A stretch of 64,000 nucleotides of DNA from Bacteroides sp. (GTDB lineage: Bacteria; Bacteroidota; Bacteroidia; Bacteroidales; Bacteroidaceae): the NCBI GenBank assembly GCA_021202275.1, contig JAJQDI010000018.1, positions 257,330-321,329 on the forward strand. Direction: 5' to 3'. The notes under the pieces are model-generated. The model worked only from the letters and a program-made list of their open reading frames with translations. It made no database searches and was not told the DNA's origin. The position numbers and the translations under genes were made by a program. Shown one piece after another: positions 27,843-37,254 of the stretch. Positions within the stretch are counted from its first letter, which is position 1. Every line of letters starts with the position of its first letter.

Positions 27843-27989
27843 CATGTATAAATAGACAATGAATGGTGGAGTAGTTGATATGGACAAAAATATACCTGAT
27901 AATACTAAATCTTTATTATATAAAAAGCCATATAAGATTACTCCTACTGAAATAAGATAAATAAAAATATATATAATTAGCACTTTCAT
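27828..27989 (-). CDS. 53-residue two-helix membrane protein, unknown
   Basis: The ORF begins MKVLIIYIFIYLISVGVIL and has a second hydrophobic stretch (LVLSGIFLSISTTPPFIVYLY) before a basic end MKNKK. The two predicted helices are joined by a short GFLYNKDL loop. The stop abuts the terminator hairpin. It lies 26 bases after the reconstructed end of the lipoprotein gene and is probably co-transcribed with it. The AT-rich composition sets both apart from the neighbours. The function is not known; an immunity-like partner of the upstream gene is only a guess. Confidence 0.55.
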   Translation of the reverse strand: MKVLIIYIFIYLISVGVILYGFLYNKDLVLSGIFLSISTTPPFIVYLYMKNKK

Positions 27990-28015
27990 AATTAACACAT
28001 GATTTCAGACATAGC

Positions 28016-28670
28016 CTAAAATACTAACGAAGCTGCAGCTCCGGCTAATGGATTAACCATACCAAAAAATGCTCCACGGTATACCGGCTGCTGTTATTGC
28101 GGCACTACACCCTACTGAATGAGCACGAGTTGTTTCTTCCGGAATAACAAAGATGTCCTGATTATAGGTAATTACATTAAAATGATCTTCTTTTATATTA
28201 CCACCTACTGAAAGATAAGAGGTGCCATTTAATTTATAAATATTGACTATCACTTCTCCTTCTTTCATTTCAGTAGATATTAATTTAATGTTCAGAATGT
28301 TTCCGGTTTCATCTTCATAAAAAGCAAGCGATTTATTGTCATTAGTCACATTTTTAATCATGTACACTTTACCTCCTTTTTCATCGGAAGTAATAATAAC
28401 CTGATTATTCATGTCATATTCAGCTAACAGATAGTCAACAGTATTTCCCGAACGTGTCTAAGTAAGTTCTTCATCATTACTGAATTCAAATTCCAGATTT
28501 TGAATAAGTTTACTTCCTGTCTCAACTGAGTTTTGTAATGTGTAAGAAATTAATGGAGCATTGTTTTCAATTTCATTTACAGTAGCTTCAAAAGCTTCAT
28601 CATTATTACACGAAACAAACAACATTGATAAAATTGCAATCAACAAAAAATACATCTTTTTCATAATCAT
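28016..28670 (-). pseudogene. Small lipoprotein with Ala/Gly-rich hydrophobic tail, two reading-frame lesions
   Basis: The 5' part reads MKKMYFLLIAILSMLFVSC, a lipoprotein signal, then an acidic region ending at TAG (28460-28458). The same frame continues without another stop as TRSGNTVDYLLAEYDMNNQ into the next ORF, so one TAG splits one gene. At its end a T6 run (minus strand, near 28068) appears shifted: dropping one T changes the end from WSIFWYG to WSIFGMVNPLAGAAASLVF and a TAG at 28018. The intact protein would have about 215 residues with a hydrophobic Ala/Gly-rich C-terminus. The function is unknown. Sequencing errors could explain either lesion. Confidence 0.6.
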
Positions 28671-28835
28671 TGAATTTTTAATTAAACAAAAATTCTATTA
28701 ACTATAAAATAGAACTATTTAAAATCTTGCAAATCACATCTATTATATAAGAATATTATTACACCTCTACAAGCAGTAAATAGTTAAAATCCATCTATCT
28801 TATAAGCTTTATGTTGTTTACAATCATAGACTATA

Positions 28836-28867
28836 CAAAAGTAAAAACACAATCAATTTTTTCCAAA
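28836..28867 (-). promoter_or_regulatory. Consensus promoter of the lipoprotein/small-protein pair
   Basis: On the minus strand TTTG (28867-28864), a 20-base spacer and TACTTTTG (28843-28836) match the consensus exactly. The leader to the first ATG is about 160 bases and AT-rich, with no obvious fold. The remaining spacer to 29028 shows nothing else. Confidence 0.75.
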
Positions 28868-29028
28868 CAGTTTATTTTTTATTTAATATTTTTTACACAA
28901 CACTCATCTTAAATTACTACTCCGTGCATTCCTTACCCTACTGATTAGATAGATCTTATTCAAATTTTATAAATTATAGACTTTACTATCTCTTATTACT
29001 GATTTTACAAAAACTCTTTATCCCACAA

Positions 29029-29058
29029 AAAAGGTGATCCTTCGCAGAACCACCTTTT
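29029..29058 (-). terminator. Terminator after pmbA
   Basis: On the minus strand AAAAGGTG and CACCTTTT close a 14-base interior containing TTC and GAA, followed by TTGTGGG. The hairpin ends the tldD-pmbA unit. Confidence 0.55.
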
Positions 29059-29080
29059 CCTGAATTATATAAAAACTCTG

Positions 29081-30400
29081 TCAAAGTCCACTGAAATTTA
29101 CCCCTTCAAACGCCAGAGAAGGTATTCTCCAGGAAGAAGACAAACGGGCGTCATTACCTACACCTATCAGAGACTGCCAGAGAGAGATCATATTTCCTGT
29201 AACATTCATTTCGGATATGGGCTGAGTCAACTTTCCATTTTCGATCAGGAAACCTTCAATCCCGTAAGAGAAATCCCCGGTAGTATTGTTACAGTTACCT
29301 CCATTGAAGCCAGTCACTAAGATGCCCCGATCCAGATCAGCAACCATTCCTTCCACATCCTTGCTTCCGGGTTGAAGTACCAATATAGAAGGATTAGAAA
29401 TGGTAGGCTCAACGCCCATTTTCTGACCACTATAGGTGTCTATATAATAGGTTCTCAGTACACCGTTCTCAAATACAGGTCTTCTTTCCGTAGCCACCCC
29501 TTCCGAGTCAAAATAACGGGCACCGGAAGCCTGGATCAAATGGGGTTCGTCTATAAGAGTGAACAGACTGGTACCTACCGTCTCTCCCATTTTATCCAAT
29601 AGGAAAGAATTCTTTTGTTGCAAAGCACCTCCGTAAAGAGCACCAATCATTGGGCTTACCATGCGGCTGGAGACAGTTGGATCCAACACCATGGTATACT
29701 TACCGGAGGCTATTTTCTGCTGGCCGAGTTTACGCAGTACACGCTCTAGTGCTTTCTCTCCGATACCTTCTTTCACCAGTTTGTCATAGTATAGAGAAGA
29801 ATCGTACCAATACGAGGAAGGGCGGGCATCGCCATCCCCTTTGATGCTCACACTGGCTACCAGAGAAAACCAGGAGCTCTGAGATTCCCCCTCGAAACCA
29901 TTGCTGGCTAAGCGGTAAGAGAAATTCTCCCCGTCGCTGTAAGAAGACTCTACCGAAATGATACGGGAGTCTTTCCCCAACGCTTCCTCTCCGACTGCAC
30001 GTGCCAGTGCGACTTTATCGTCGGGCTCTATAGCATTAAGCTTCGGGTCGAGCAATTGCAGATCGGGCTTCCCTCCTTTGTAATAGCGTGACGCATCCGG
30101 GAGCACCCGCGCCGGATCTTCAGCCAGATAACGGGTTGCATCTATTCCGTTCCGGATAAATGATTCCAGTTCTTTCTTGTCTAAACGATTGGTGGAGTAG
30201 CTTCCGTATCTGCCATCGACAAACAACTGTATGTTCAATCTGTTTTCCGCAGACTGCTTTAGCCTATCCATTTTAGCATCACGCAATTCGAACGAAGTAT
30301 TCGAGTCGGAATGCAAACTGACCCTTGATGCCTGGCATCCGTTTTTCTGGGCATAATCCATGGCCCATTGTGCCAGTTTCTTGTTACTATCTGATATCAT
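29081..30400 (-). CDS. pmbA: TldE/PmbA subunit of the TldD/TldE metalloprotease
   Basis: This is the partner subunit of TldD, without the HExxH motif itself. Typical blocks are ASRVSLHSDSNTSFELRD near the N-terminus, the region IDEPHLIQASGARYFDSEG, and GFNGGNCNNTTGDFSYGIEG near the C-terminus. Length is 439 residues. The heterodimer degrades unfolded peptides and in some bacteria trims peptide precursors such as microcin B17. It follows tldD by 29 bases. No signal peptide is seen, unlike its partner. Confidence 0.9.
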   Translation of the reverse strand: MISDSNKKLAQWAMDYAQKNGCQASRVSLHSDSNTSFELRDAKMDRLKQSAENRLNIQLFVDGRYGSYSTNRLDKKELESFIRNGIDATRYLAEDPARVLPDASRYYKGGKPDLQLLDPKLNAIEPDDKVALARAVGEEALGKDSRIISVESSYSDGENFSYRLASNGFEGESQSSWFSLVASVSIKGDGDARPSSYWYDSSLYYDKLVKEGIGEKALERVLRKLGQQKIASGKYTMVLDPTVSSRMVSPMIGALYGGALQQKNSFLLDKMGETVGTSLFTLIDEPHLIQASGARYFDSEGVATERRPVFENGVLRTYYIDTYSGQKMGVEPTISNPSILVLQPGSKDVEGMVADLDRGILVTGFNGGNCNNTTGDFSYGIEGFLIENGKLTQPISEMNVTGNMISLWQSLIGVGNDARLSSSWRIPSLAFEGVNFSGL

Positions 30401-30429
30401 AGTTCTTGATTCTTAGCTGTTCGTGTTTA

Positions 30430-31968
30430 TTAACTCTCTCCACCAACTGTAAGTTTGCTGACCAACGCCGATGGCATGCCACAGGTGACTGGACAGCTTT
30501 GTCCATCCTTTCCACAGGTCCAGGAGCCGTTGTCGATCTTATCGTTGTTGGCCACCATCGTGATATCCGCCAGTGCCTGCGGTCCGTTACCAATGATATT
30601 GATATCCTTGATAGGCTGGGTCAGTTTACCATTCTCGATCAGATAGCCCGACTTCACGAAGAAGGTAAAGTCTCCTGCTCCGATCTGTACCTGGCCATTG
30701 GTAAATTTATCTACAAAGATTCCCTTCTCTACAGAAGCAATGATATCCTCTTCTTTCATATTTCCCGGTTCCATATATGTAGCGCGCATACGTGGGATAG
30801 GTACGTGGCGGAATGACTCGCGACGTCCGTTCCCGGTAGAGGAGATACCGTAGTGTTGCGCGCTGATACGGTCGTGCAGGAAGCTGGTCAGTATACCATC
30901 CTTCACAATGTACGTTTTTTGTCCTTCCGTACCTTCGTCGTCCACATTGATGGATCCCCGGTTGAAAGGTATGGTACCATCATCTATGACGGTAATATTC
31001 TCATTACAGATCTTTGTATCGAGCATATCGGAGAAGATAGAAACATTTTTACGGTTGAAGTCCGCTTCAAAGGCATGGCCGATCGCCTCGTGCAGCAGGA
31101 TCCCCGATCCTCCGGCACCCATGACCACCGGCATTTCACCGCCTTTGGGTTTCACTGCCTGGAAAAGGATAGCCGTATCATCCACCGCTTCCCGCGCAAG
31201 GGTATCTACGATATCGTCTGTGAGGAACTCATAGCCTTTGCGATAGGCACGGGCCGAGCCACTGTTCTCGTATTTCCCATTCTCTTGCATGGTACACAAA
31301 GTGCCCAGGATCACCATCGGACGGTAGTCGTAATAAACCACTCCTTCCGAATTACAGAAAAGGATATGAGAGGTAGAGTCGCTCAGTGAAGCCGAAACCT
31401 TCTCCACACGTCTGTCCATGTCAAAGATCTGGTCATTGAGCCGTTGCAGATAGGGCATTTTATCTTTCAGGTTCACCTCCTCCCAGGGGGTAACTACCGA
31501 ATAATAACTTTTAGAGATCGGTTTTTCCGTCAACGCGGCAGGGATGCTGCTCTGACTTCCGGTAGCAATACGAGCGGCCGTACGGGCGGCCCGTACCATC
31601 TCGTCCAAAGAGACACTTTCTACATAGGCATATCCACTTTGGTCTCCGGCAAGCACACGGACTCCCATTCCAAAGTCGATATTCGAGGAAGAACGATTTA
31701 CCGCACCGTCCTGCAGACCGATGTAGTTGTTAAACGTATGCTCAAAAAAGAGATCGGCGTAATCCGCTCCTTTTTCCAATGCGGCAGCAAGCACTTTACG
31801 CAATTGCTCTTCGGTCACTCCGAAATGAGCCAGTGCGGAAGCTATCTGCCCTTGTAGATCCGCACCTCCCAAGGCTCCCCTGACTGCTGCCGGGGTAGCA
31901 AAGGAAGAAGCCGCTACCGAGCCCAACAGGGCCATCCCTCCGGTTCTTAGAAAACTTCGTCTATCCAT
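30430..31968 (-). CDS. tldD: TldD-type metalloprotease with Tat-like signal
   Basis: The active subunit carries the zinc motif LLHEAIGHAFEAD (HExxxH). The C-terminal GGE and the block GNGRRESFRHVPIPRMRATY are family features. The N-terminus MDRRSFLRTGGMALLGSVAASSFA has a twin-arginine signal pattern, so this copy may be exported, as seen in some Bacteroidetes members. Length is 512 residues. It forms an operon with pmbA. The export call rests on the signal only. Confidence 0.92.
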   Translation of the reverse strand: MDRRSFLRTGGMALLGSVAASSFATPAAVRGALGGADLQGQIASALAHFGVTEEQLRKVLAAALEKGADYADLFFEHTFNNYIGLQDGAVNRSSSNIDFGMGVRVLAGDQSGYAYVESVSLDEMVRAARTAARIATGSQSSIPAALTEKPISKSYYSVVTPWEEVNLKDKMPYLQRLNDQIFDMDRRVEKVSASLSDSTSHILFCNSEGVVYYDYRPMVILGTLCTMQENGKYENSGSARAYRKGYEFLTDDIVDTLAREAVDDTAILFQAVKPKGGEMPVVMGAGGSGILLHEAIGHAFEADFNRKNVSIFSDMLDTKICNENITVIDDGTIPFNRGSINVDDEGTEGQKTYIVKDGILTSFLHDRISAQHYGISSTGNGRRESFRHVPIPRMRATYMEPGNMKEEDIIASVEKGIFVDKFTNGQVQIGAGDFTFFVKSGYLIENGKLTQPIKDINIIGNGPQALADITMVANNDKIDNGSWTCGKDGQSCPVTCGMPSALVSKLTVGGES

Positions 31969-32020
31969 ATCCGATTAAATAATTAGTTAATTATGTGTTT
32001 TGTGTGACTCACACAAAGTG

Positions 32021-32788
32021 TCAATTCTGCTGTTCCGTCAGGATACTTTCCAGTTCTTTGGCATTCAGCCGCAGGTGAAACTGGCCCTGGTACGCCACCG
32101 AAATAGATCCTGTCTCTTCGGATACAATGATTGCGTAAGCATCCGACTCCTGGGAGATACCCATAGCCGCCCTGTGCCGCAATCCCAGTTCCTTGGGGAT
32201 ATTGAGGTTGTGCGAAACCGGCAGGATACATCCGGCTGCCTTGATCCGTTTTTTCCTGATCACCATAGCTCCGTCATGCAACGGACTGTTCTTAAAAAAA
32301 ATATTTTCGATCAGTCGCTGATTGATATCCGCATCAATCACCTCACCGGTGCGTATCACCTCATCCAGCGGAAGCTGATTCTCGATCACGATCAGTGCTC
32401 CTGTTTTTTGTTTAGACATACTCAGACAAGCCATTACTACCGGCATGATATCTTCATTGGCTACCTTCTGTTTCTTATTCCCTGTGAAAAAACGTATCAG
32501 CGCGCTGACATGTCTGTGTGTACCCAGTGTCACTAAGAAACGCCGGATCTCGTCCTGGAAAAGGATAATGAGAGCCAGTACACCCACCTGCACCAATTGG
32601 TCGAAAATGGAGCCCAGCAAACGCATCCCCAATACCTGAGAGACGATCAGCCACAACAATATAAAAACCAGGATCCCGGTAAATATATTGATCGAACCGG
32701 ACACCTTCATCAGCTTATACGTATAGAAAAGCAACAAAGCGACCAGCAGTATATCGATAAAATCCTTTATACCAAAACTGATAAACAC
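32021..32788 (-). CDS. cdaA: Diadenylate cyclase CdaA
   Basis: CdaA joins two ATP into the second messenger cyclic di-AMP, which controls osmolyte balance and cell-wall homeostasis. Three transmembrane helices fill residues 8-80, followed by a DAC (DisA_N) domain with SPLHDGAMVI and LGLRHRAAMGISQESDA. The length of 255 residues is typical. It lies downstream of folP, a common Bacteroidetes arrangement. No phosphodiesterase gene is seen nearby. Confidence 0.94.
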   Translation of the reverse strand: MFISFGIKDFIDILLVALLLFYTYKLMKVSGSINIFTGILVFILLWLIVSQVLGMRLLGSIFDQLVQVGVLALIILFQDEIRRFLVTLGTHRHVSALIRFFTGNKKQKVANEDIMPVVMACLSMSKQKTGALIVIENQLPLDEVIRTGEVIDADINQRLIENIFFKNSPLHDGAMVIRKKRIKAAGCILPVSHNLNIPKELGLRHRAAMGISQESDAYAIIVSEETGSISVAYQGQFHLRLNAKELESILTEQQN

Positions 32789-32839
32789 GTTCTTATAAAT
32801 TCGTTCATTTAAAAATTAAATTTCATTCTCACCGCGACT

Positions 32840-33694
32840 TCACGAAAAAGTTGATCGTACTTTCCCTACAATCTTCACTGCCTCTACAGCCTCTTTCACG
32901 TCATGTACCCGCAATATATGTGCTCCTTTCATCAGGGAGATCGTATGCAATACCGTAGTCCCGTTCAACGCGTCCGCCGCTCCTGTTCCCAGCAAGCGGG
33001 TGATCATGGATTTCCGGGAGACACCCACCAGCAAAGGCAGATCAAACAGATGAAAATCTTCCAGATAATTCATCAGCGCATAGTTATGATCCACGGTTTT
33101 CCCAAAGCCGAACCCGGGATCGATAATAATGTCTTTCACACCCAGCTGCTGCAGCTCATCTATCTTCCTGGCCAGATACAGAAATACCTCTTTCACTACA
33201 TTCTCATAGTGAGGTTCCTGTTGCATCGTCTGTGGAGTACCCTGCATGTGCATCAGGATATAAGGCACATTCAGCCGGGCCACTGTTTCAAACATACCAG
33301 GGTCCATTTCTCCACCCGATATATCATTGATGATGGCTACCTGATATTCCCTGACGCACCATTCGGCTACCTCTGCCCGGAACGTGTCTACCGATACGAT
33401 CGCTTCCGGATGATCCCTGCGGATCACCTCCAGACCAACCCGCAGCCGTTTCATCTCCTCTTCCGCGGAAATATGTTCGGCCGCTGGCCGGGAAGAATAG
33501 GCTCCCACATCAATGATACTTCCTCCCTCGGTCAGGATCTGTTCCACCCTGCCGGCAATCTCCTGTTCGGTCTGCATACGGCTCCCGGCGAAAAAAGAAT
33601 CAGGGGTCACATTCACGATCCCCATTACCTGAGGAGTAGAAAGATCCAGCAAAGAACCGTTTACATTGATGAAGAGGGATTGTTCGGGATTCAT
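32840..33694 (-). CDS. folP: Dihydropteroate synthase
   Basis: FolP joins p-aminobenzoate and dihydropterin diphosphate in folate synthesis and is the target of sulfonamides. Motifs are PQVMGIVNVTPDSFF, IDVGAYSSRP, INDISGG, and a KxxxR end region VGVSRKSMI. The ATG at 33694 (MNPEQSLFINVNG) is chosen because the longer frame adds about 31 residues without homology and a promoter-like -7 box (33719-33726, minus) lies inside that extension. Length is 284 residues. cdaA follows. Confidence 0.92.
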   Translation of the reverse strand: MNPEQSLFINVNGSLLDLSTPQVMGIVNVTPDSFFAGSRMQTEQEIAGRVEQILTEGGSIIDVGAYSSRPAAEHISAEEEMKRLRVGLEVIRRDHPEAIVSVDTFRAEVAEWCVREYQVAIINDISGGEMDPGMFETVARLNVPYILMHMQGTPQTMQQEPHYENVVKEVFLYLARKIDELQQLGVKDIIIDPGFGFGKTVDHNYALMNYLEDFHLFDLPLLVGVSRKSMITRLLGTGAADALNGTTVLHTISLMKGAHILRVHDVKEAVEAVKIVGKVRSTFS

Positions 33695-33718
33695 ATATAT
33701 TGTCGCTATAGTCTGACG

Positions 33719-33726
33719 CAAAAATA
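33719..33726 (-). promoter_or_regulatory. Candidate -7 box of folP-cdaA
   Basis: TATTTTTG on the minus strand ends 25 bases before the folP ATG. No clear -33 element is seen. Confidence 0.4.
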
Positions 33727-33824
33727 AACAAAAAATATTCAGTTCACTCACAATCCAGGGCTTTTTTACAGGTATCCAAGGGATCAAACCTCAGAAAACG
33801 ATTACTTTTTCCAACAGAATGCTT

Positions 33825-33832
33825 TATATTTG
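33825..33832 (+). promoter_or_regulatory. Candidate -7 box of murF
   Basis: TATATTTG matches TAnnTTTG and lies 25 bases before the murF ATG. No good -33 element is seen. Confidence 0.45.
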
Positions 33833-33856
33833 CCGTAATTTAAAGAATGAGCCACT

Positions 33857-35152
33857 ATGGATATCCCTTCACTTTATCACGTTTTTTTACAATGTGACTC
33901 CGTCACCACAGACAGTCGTCACTGTCCGGAGAACTCTCTCTTTTTCGCGTTGAAAGGAGAATCTTTTGATGGAAATGAGTATGCTTCACAAGCATTAGAT
34001 AAAGGAAGCAGGTATGCTGTCATAGACAATCCGGCTTACCAGCCGGCAGAGGATACCAGGTATATCCGGGTAGATGACTGCCTGCGGGCACTCCAGCAAT
34101 TGGCTGCTTACCACAGGAAGCAAATGGCTACACCGGTGATCGGTATCACGGGGACCAATGGAAAAACCACCACGAAAGAGTTGATCGCCGGCGTACTGGC
34201 CAGGCGTCACCAGGTATTGTATACCGAAGGGAACCTGAACAATCACATCGGTGTTCCGCTTACCTTACTACGACTCAGGAAAGAACACACCCTGGCTGTC
34301 ATAGAAATGGGGGCCAACCATCCCGGAGAGATCAGGGAACTCGCGGAGATAGCAGATCCGGACTACGGTCTGATCACCAACATAGGCAAAGCACACCTGG
34401 AAGGGTTCGGTTCACTGGAAGGAGTGATCCGGACAAAAGGCGAACTGTACGACTACCTCCGGAAAAAAAAAGGAGTGGTGTTTATCCATCAGGACAACCC
34501 GCTGTTGAGAGACATCGCACAAGACCTCTCTCTGGTACGCTATGGTACCACACAGGAGTGTTTCGTGCGTGGAGAGGTCACCGGCAATTCCCCTTACCTG
34601 TCTCTCTGCTGGAAAGAGTCAGCAGAAACAACGACTCACGCGACCACCACCCAACTGATCGGCGCCTATAATTTTCCCAACGCACTGGCAGCCATCACTG
34701 TCGGAATCTATTTCGGCATTCCGGCCGCAGAGGTCGACGCAGCACTTGCCGGATACCAGCCTGCGAACAACCGTTCCCAACTGATCCGTACGGCTCACAA
34801 CCTGCTCATCATGGACGCATACAACGCCAACCCCACCAGTATGCAGGCTGCTTTAGACAACTTCCGCCAAATGGAAGCCACCCGAAAAGTCGTGATCTTA
34901 GGAGATATGAAAGAATTGGGAAAAGAAAGCCAGCAGGAGCATCAGAAGATCGCAGACCTGCTCTCCTCCTCCGGCTTCCAGCGGGTGATATTGATCGGGA
35001 GCGAATTCGGTCAGGTGCGTCATCCCTTCGAAAGATTCCCGGATGTAGCAGCTTTTGCGGAGTATCTCCGACAGGAGCCACTCACCGGATCCACGATCCT
35101 CATCAAGGGCTCCAACAGTACCCGGCTCACCACACTTGCCAATCAGCTCTGA
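33857..35152 (+). CDS. murF: UDP-N-acetylmuramoyl-tripeptide--D-alanyl-D-alanine ligase
   Basis: MurF adds the D-Ala-D-Ala made by Ddl to the muropeptide precursor. The three Mur ligase domains are recognisable: an N-terminal domain with TDSRHCPENSLFFALKGE, the ATP loop GITGTNGKTTTKELI (about residues 95-109), the EMGANHPGEI block, and the C-terminal LIMDAYNANPTSM and ILGDMKELG. The length of 431 residues is normal. The 3' end overlaps the convergent VanZ gene by ten bases. Confidence 0.96.
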   Translation: MDIPSLYHVFLQCDSVTTDSRHCPENSLFFALKGESFDGNEYASQALDKGSRYAVIDNPAYQPAEDTRYIRVDDCLRALQQLAAYHRKQMATPVIGITGTNGKTTTKELIAGVLARRHQVLYTEGNLNNHIGVPLTLLRLRKEHTLAVIEMGANHPGEIRELAEIADPDYGLITNIGKAHLEGFGSLEGVIRTKGELYDYLRKKKGVVFIHQDNPLLRDIAQDLSLVRYGTTQECFVRGEVTGNSPYLSLCWKESAETTTHATTTQLIGAYNFPNALAAITVGIYFGIPAAEVDAALAGYQPANNRSQLIRTAHNLLIMDAYNANPTSMQAALDNFRQMEATRKVVILGDMKELGKESQQEHQKIADLLSSSGFQRVILIGSEFGQVRHPFERFPDVAAFAEYLRQEPLTGSTILIKGSNSTRLTTLANQL

Positions 35153-35553
35153 GCCGCCTGACCGCGGTATTTACGTCCAAACCACGGAGCTACGATATAC
35201 CAGGCCAACAGACTGGCTGTCAGCGCGCCTAAGCTGTTGGCGGCAAAATCCATCCATTCGCCGCCCCGGTAGTCGGTCGCGTATTCCTGCAGGATCTCAA
35301 CCGCACCACTAAAGAGTATCGGGCACAGACAAGCTCCTATCCAGGCGCGCGCCGCCGGCAGAGGCCATTGGTGAGAACAGAGAAATTCCAGCCACAACAT
35401 GGCCGACACTCCAAAATACATGCAAAAATGAACCAGTTTGTCCAGGTGAGGGATCTGTATCCCACCGATGGAAGGGGGATAAAAAAAAGAGAGATAGATC
35501 ACTACCAGGATCACCAACAGGGATATAGGATATTTTTTTATATAATAAAGCAT
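35143..35553 (-). CDS. VanZ-like family membrane protein
   Basis: The 136-residue protein has four hydrophobic segments and the VanZ-like pattern: SFYPPSI, LDKLVHFCMYFGVSAMLWLE in the second helix region and GAVEILQEY with DFAANSLGAL in the later part. Members are small integral membrane proteins; a role in glycopeptide tolerance is known for one of them only. It has a -7 box (CAAAGATA at 35579-35586 on the plus strand) and no partner gene. Confidence 0.85.
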   Translation of the reverse strand: MLYYIKKYPISLLVILVVIYLSFFYPPSIGGIQIPHLDKLVHFCMYFGVSAMLWLEFLCSHQWPLPAARAWIGACLCPILFSGAVEILQEYATDYRGGEWMDFAANSLGALTASLLAWYIVAPWFGRKYRGQAAQS

Positions 35554-35877
35554 ATACTCAGTTCGTTAAATTCGCATGCAAAGATAGAAAATAGCCGATC
35601 CCGGAAGAGAACATAAATGGTAAACTTTGTAAAAATCAAAAAGTTTCGTCACAAACCTGTTATCCTCTTTTTGCTGTCAGACCCTCCACACAACACCATA
35701 AGCCGCTTCTTCCTCCGATCTGTCTTCCGGGAAATCCGTAAACCAGACACCCCTTTCTTTGTTAAAATAGAATTTATTTATTTTTAGGTAGAATGTATGC
35801 TGATATAGAGATTATTATGTAATTTTGCATCCCAGAAATAATATCTGATAACGAAATGACAGAAAGGTCAACAATAT
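35554..35877. other. Spacer with promoters for VanZ and the SNF transporter
   Basis: The minus-strand -7 box TATCTTTG (35586-35579) serves the VanZ gene. The plus-strand TAATTTTG at 35820-35827 lies 51 bases before the transporter ATG. Neither has a good -33 element. No gene is seen. Confidence 0.45.
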
Positions 35878-37245
35878 ATGGCAAAAAATGACAGAGCAAA
35901 CTTCGGTAGCAAAATAGGTGTGATTCTGGCTTCGGCCGGATCTGCCGTAGGATTAGGTAATATCTGGAGATTCCCTTACGAAACGGGTAATAACGGAGGG
36001 GCTGCTTTTATCCTGATCTATCTGGGATGTATTTTACTGCTGGGACTACCGATCATGATCTCTGAATTCCTGATCGGACGGCACTCCCGCGCCAACACGG
36101 CACGGGCCTATCAGGTGCTGGCTCCCGGTACGCCATGGCGTTGGGTAGGCCGGATGGGAGTACTGGCAGGATTCCTGATATTAAGCTACTATTCCGTTGT
36201 GGCCGGATGGACACTGGAATATGTGGTAGAGGCAATAACCAACAGGTTCTCGGGAAAGAGCGCTCCGGAATTTATTGAATCCTTTGAGAAGTTCTCCGGC
36301 AACCCTTTCCGCCCGATATTCTGGCTGATACTCTTTCTTTTGGGCACCCATTACATCATTGTCAAAGGAGTAGAAAAGGGTATTGAGAAATACTCCAAGA
36401 TCATGATGCCTACCCTGTTTGTCATTATCATCATCCTGGTGGCCTGCTCCGTCAGTCTGCCTGGTTCTGAAAAAGGGATTGAATTCCTGTTAAAACCCGA
36501 TTTCAGCAAAGTAGATAGCCAGGTCTTTCTGAGTGCCATGGGGCAGGCCTTCTTTTCGTTAAGTCTGGGAATGGGGTGCCTGTGTACCTATGCTTCCTAC
36601 TTTGGCAAAAACACCAACCTGACCAAAACCGCTTTCAGTGTGGGACTGATAGATACCTTCATCGCCATCCTGGCCGGTTTCATTATTTTCCCGGCTGCGT
36701 TCTCTGTAGGCATAGAACCGGATGCCGGTCCCAGCCTGATCTTTATCACCCTTCCGAATGTGTTTCAGCAAGCCTTTAGCGGCGCACCCATACTGGCATA
36801 TGTTTTTTCAGTGATGTTCTATGTGCTCCTGGCTGTCGCGGCCCTCACCTCTACCATTTCTATGCACGAAGTAGTTACCGCTTACCTGCATGAGGAATTT
36901 GGCTTCACCCGGGGCAAGGCCGCCCGTATAGTTACAGGGGGTTGTATCTTCCTGGGGATATTCTGCTCACTCTCTATGGGACCGACCAAAAACATTACAC
37001 TTTTCGGGATGGGCGTGTTTGACCTGTTCGACTTCGTCACTGCCAAGATCATGCTGCCGTTGGGCGGATTGCTCATATCCGTCTTCACCGGATGGTACTT
37101 AGATAAGAAAATCATCTGGTCAGAAATAACCAATAACGGTACACTTCGCGTTCCTATCTATAAATGGATTATCTTTATACTGAAATACATAGCTCCCGTA
37201 GCTATTACTGTCATCTTTATCAATGAACTTGGTTTTTTAAAATAA
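35878..37245 (+). CDS. Sodium-dependent transporter (SNF/NSS family)
   Basis: The N-terminus has the family signature SAGSAVGLGNIWRFPY followed by NNGGAAFILIYL. About twelve transmembrane helices fill the 455 residues, as in LeuT-type carriers. It likely imports an amino acid or similar substrate with Na+; the substrate cannot be read from the sequence. A helix-hairpin-helix protein gene follows 9 bases after the stop, probably only by co-transcription. Confidence 0.93.
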   Translation: MAKNDRANFGSKIGVILASAGSAVGLGNIWRFPYETGNNGGAAFILIYLGCILLLGLPIMISEFLIGRHSRANTARAYQVLAPGTPWRWVGRMGVLAGFLILSYYSVVAGWTLEYVVEAITNRFSGKSAPEFIESFEKFSGNPFRPIFWLILFLLGTHYIIVKGVEKGIEKYSKIMMPTLFVIIIILVACSVSLPGSEKGIEFLLKPDFSKVDSQVFLSAMGQAFFSLSLGMGCLCTYASYFGKNTNLTKTAFSVGLIDTFIAILAGFIIFPAAFSVGIEPDAGPSLIFITLPNVFQQAFSGAPILAYVFSVMFYVLLAVAALTSTISMHEVVTAYLHEEFGFTRGKAARIVTGGCIFLGIFCSLSMGPTKNITLFGMGVFDLFDFVTAKIMLPLGGLLISVFTGWYLDKKIIWSEITNNGTLRVPIYKWIIFILKYIAPVAITVIFINELGFLK

Positions 37246-37254
37246 CCTGACCTG

